From Marinobacter zhanjiangensis (lineage in GTDB: Bacteria; Pseudomonadota; Gammaproteobacteria; Pseudomonadales; Oleiphilaceae), in NCBI RefSeq assembly GCF_014651935.1, contig NZ_BMXV01000006.1, positions 62,001 to 126,000 on the forward strand: a stretch of 64,000 nt of DNA, given 5' to 3'. Numbering within the stretch: position 1 is the first letter of the stretch; the number at the start of each line of letters is the position of its first letter. This document shows positions 62,040-64,000 of the stretch, piece after piece. The notes beneath the pieces are model-generated. The model was not told where the DNA came from. It did no database searches and worked only from the letters and a program-made list of their open reading frames with translations. Made by a program: the position numbers and the translations under genes.

Positions 62040-62927
62040 ATGATGAAGTTATCTCTGGGCCCCATCCTGTGGTTCTGGTCCAAGCAAACGGTATTCGATT
62101 TCTACGGCAAGGCCGCCGAGTGGCCGGTAGACACCATCTATCTGGGCGAAGCCGTGTGTTCCCGACGCCGGGAACTGAAGCCTGATGACTGGTTTGATCT
62201 GGCCCGCGACCTGAAAGCCTGCGGCAAGGAGGTGGTGCTTTCCACCCAGACGCTGATTGAATCGGAAGCGGATCTGCGGCGCCTGCGCCGGATCTGCGAT
62301 CAGCACGAGTTCGTGGTGGAAGCCAATGACCAGAGTGCCATGCAGGTGGCTATGCGCAACGGGATTCCGTTCGTAACCGGTCCGTCCATGAACGTGTATA
62401 ACGTGCCCACACTGAAAGTACTGGCCAGACAGGGCCTGCAAGGCTGGAACCTGCCTGTTGAACTGGGCCGGGATACGCTCGAAGAGCTGATCAGCGGCCT
62501 GCAAGCCGAGGGCCTGGATCTGCCGGCGGAGGTGTTCGCCTGGGGCTTCCTGCCTCTGGCCTGGTCATCCCGGTGCTTTACGGCACGTCACTACAACCTG
62601 CCCAAGGACAACTGCGAATTCCGCTGCCTTGAGCATCCCGACGGCATGGAAGTGCGCTCGCGCGAAAACCAGGAGCTGTTCCGCATTAACGGCACCTCAA
62701 CCCTGTCCGGTTCACGCTACGACCTGATGCGGGAGCTGCCGGACATGAAGCGGATGGGAGTGTCTACCGTGCGCCTGAGCCCGGAACATCAGGGTATGGA
62801 TGAGGTGGTGAATCGCTTTGACCAGGTGCGTCGCGGTGAAACCCCGGTCACCGACCCGTTGCAGCTGGTGGAGGCACCGCCCTGCAACGGGTACTGGTAT
62901 GGCAAACCAGGGATGGAGCTGGTGTGA
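62040..62927 (+). CDS. ubiV: UbiV, O2-independent ubiquinone hydroxylation protein
   Basis: 295 residues, paralogous to UbiU. It begins MMKLSLGPILWFWSKQTVFDFY. It shows one cysteine in GEAVCSRRRELK and the others in SSRCFTARHYNLPKDNCEFRC, which are the four cluster ligands of UbiV. It follows ubiU by 12 bp, and the pair acts as a heterodimer. The presence of UbiUV lets the cell make ubiquinone while respiring nitrate without oxygen. It ends 10 bp from the convergent cytochrome gene. Confidence 0.92.
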   Translation: MMKLSLGPILWFWSKQTVFDFYGKAAEWPVDTIYLGEAVCSRRRELKPDDWFDLARDLKACGKEVVLSTQTLIESEADLRRLRRICDQHEFVVEANDQSAMQVAMRNGIPFVTGPSMNVYNVPTLKVLARQGLQGWNLPVELGRDTLEELISGLQAEGLDLPAEVFAWGFLPLAWSSRCFTARHYNLPKDNCEFRCLEHPDGMEVRSRENQELFRINGTSTLSGSRYDLMRELPDMKRMGVSTVRLSPEHQGMDEVVNRFDQVRRGETPVTDPLQLVEAPPCNGYWYGKPGMELV

Positions 62928-62936
62928 TGAGGTGAG

Positions 62937-63407
62937 TCAGTCGCTGATGGACTGAACGCCGGGAAAACGGTCTGAAACGTAGGTGCTGTGGCACTGGATG
63001 CAGTTTCGTGTCATCTCGCCAAACAGCTTGTGTTGTTGCCCGGTGTTTTCGTTACGGCCTGCCTCTGCCAACGAGGCTGAAAGCTGGTGGAACTCCTGGT
63101 CCAGTTTCACGAAATCCTCGGGCACTGCCGCCATCAGGTCCTGGCGATCCTGTTTTGTCAGAGACTGGGCAAGGATGAAACTGTCGTGGATTTGCTGGGC
63201 ATTCTCAGCCACTTTTTCATGCTGACCCATTACCATGGCTGAATGAATGGCGGTCATGGCGGCCTGCACTGAGCGCATCTCTTTCTGGAGCAAACTGCTC
63301 AGTTTGTCAGTGAGTTTCGGGGTGACTGGTTCTGCTGCCAGTGAACTGGCTGTTAACGTCATACCGAACAACAGAGCGGCAACGAACTTTCCGATTCCAG
63401 CTGTCAT
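62937..63407 (-). CDS. Periplasmic cytochrome c, cytochrome c'-like four-helix type
   Basis: 156 residues with a signal peptide (FVAALLFGMTLTASSLAA) and a single CIQCH heme c motif near the C-terminus (MTRNCIQCHSTYVSDRF). A C-terminal CxxCH after mainly helical sequence is the layout of cytochrome c' and cytochrome c-556-type four-helix proteins, some of which bind NO. The exact subtype and electron partner are unknown. It stands convergent to ubiUV and is about 50 bp from the RND gene downstream. Confidence 0.75.
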   Translation of the reverse strand: MTAGIGKFVAALLFGMTLTASSLAAEPVTPKLTDKLSSLLQKEMRSVQAAMTAIHSAMVMGQHEKVAENAQQIHDSFILAQSLTKQDRQDLMAAVPEDFVKLDQEFHQLSASLAEAGRNENTGQQHKLFGEMTRNCIQCHSTYVSDRFPGVQSISD

Positions 63408-63455
63408 TCTATTGATTCCTTTTGGTTGTATGTTTGAAACACCATAGCAGTGGCG

Positions 63456-64000
63456 CTACGGATTGTCAGGGACGGCCGCTTTTGTCCAGCCAAGGTCGTC
63501 CAGAATGGCGTACAGCGCCGGTAGCGCCAGCAGTATCAGAATGGTGGACATCAGCAGGCCGAATACCACGGAAATCACCAGGGGGATCACCGCCATGGCC
63601 TGGGTGCTGGTTTCGGCCAGCAGTGGCAGCAAGCCGGCGATGGTGGTGCTGGTGGTAATCAGGATGGCCCGAAAGCGGGCGCGGCTGGCGGCACCGGCAG
63701 CTTCCCGGGCACTCATGCCCTGTTCCCGGTAGCCCTTGATGAACTGCACTAGCAGAATCGCGTTGTTTACCACAATACCCGCCAAAGAGGCTGCGCCGAT
63801 CAGCGAAGGCATGGACAGGTTGTAGCCCATGATCAGGTGTCCCCACACCGCCCCCATAAAGGCAACCGGGATTGCCAGCATGACAATGATCGGCTCCAGG
63901 TAGCTGCGGAACTGGAATGACAGGATCAGGAAGATCCCCAGAAGGCCGATCAATAGCCCCCGCGCAATAGACTGGCCGGTTTCCCGGGAGCGGGCGGTTT
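63456..64000 (-). CDS. RND efflux transporter permease, C-terminal part (cut by window edge)
   Basis: The open frame continues beyond base 64000, so only about the last 180 residues are seen. They cover the C-terminal membrane helices of an AcrB/MdtB-like permease, with YLEPIIVMLAIPVAFMGAV, SMPSLIGAASLAGIVVNNAI, REAAGAASRARFRAILITT and STIAGLLPLLAETSTQAM. The pattern GIVVNNAILLV is typical of helix 10-11 of RND exporters. The substrate (metals, hydrophobic drugs or solvents) cannot be decided. The preceding genes in the operon lie to the right of the window. Confidence 0.9.
   Translation of the reverse strand, partial: TARSRETGQSIARGLLIGLLGIFLILSFQFRSYLEPIIVMLAIPVAFMGAVWGHLIMGYNLSMPSLIGAASLAGIVVNNAILLVQFIKGYREQGMSAREAAGAASRARFRAILITTSTTIAGLLPLLAETSTQAMAVIPLVISVVFGLLMSTILILLALPALYAILDDLGWTKAAVPDNP

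Overview
The window looks like a piece of a gammaproteobacterial chromosome, most probably a marine, Marinobacter-like denitrifier. That is an inference from gene content, gene order and the G+C-rich codon use, not from a database match. No 16S rRNA or other phylogenetic marker is present. Roughly the first 25 kb is a denitrification region. It holds a universal stress protein and two NarK-type nitrate/nitrite transporters (258-4627), an NnrS protein and a hemolysin-III-type membrane protein (4885-6742), and a Crp/Fnr-family regulator (7021-7731). The cytochrome cd1 nitrite reductase operon nirS-D-L-G-H-J-E-N follows (15249 down to 7864). Divergent from it is nirC-nirF-(PhnD-like gene)-nirQ-(membrane gene) (15466-18920). 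The nitric oxide reductase operon norC-norB-(Fe-S membrane protein)-norD-norE-norF runs back on the minus strand (24474 down to 18925), with a divergent bacteriohemerythrin.

FNR/Anr/Dnr-type boxes (TTGAY-N4-RTCAA-like) lie before usp-narK1, narK2, nirS, and norC/hemerythrin. Further right they also precede hemN (54669) and ubiUV (60963). Nitrate uptake, nitrite and NO reduction, heme supply and O2-independent ubiquinone synthesis therefore appear to form one anaerobic regulon.

From 25 to 29 kb there are housekeeping or accessory genes: an AEC transporter, a Vgb-like propeller protein, a DUF2147 protein and a deacetylase of the HDAC/polyamine family. From 29.2 to 34.7 kb lies the most striking locus, a complete selenocysteine module. 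It has a thioredoxin-like partner protein, a UGSC-motif protein whose reading frame is interrupted by an in-frame UGA (30885-30887) followed by a SECIS-like hairpin, then selA, selB and the tRNA-Sec gene selC. The genes are tightly spaced or overlapping on the plus strand. A conventional gene caller would report the selenoprotein as a truncated 94-residue protein.

From about 34.7 to 41.64 kb, directly after selC, lies an accessory segment that is visibly less G+C-rich in places. All its genes run in one direction. It carries three type II toxin-antitoxin pairs (ParDE-, HigBA- and BrnTA-like, the last with a frameshifted toxin), several small orphan genes, a truncated thioesterase, and a type IV AbiEi/AbiEii pair. 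Some spacers contain integron attC-like palindromes, so part of it may be a decayed cassette array. No integrase is present in the window.

The right part (41.7-64 kb) returns to core-like genes. These are a quinone oxidoreductase, a CDF metal exporter with a CadR/PbrR-like MerR regulator, and an ATPase-only histidine-kinase-like protein. They continue with Sco and CtaG oxidase assembly factors, a tandem HAD-fold protein, FtsH, a YihY/BrkB protein, a flavin reductase and a photolyase-related protein. Last come HemN, a sodium:solute symporter with a 44-residue small partner, a NIT-domain chemoreceptor, UbiU/UbiV, a c-type cytochrome, and the 3' end of an RND efflux permease cut by the window edge.
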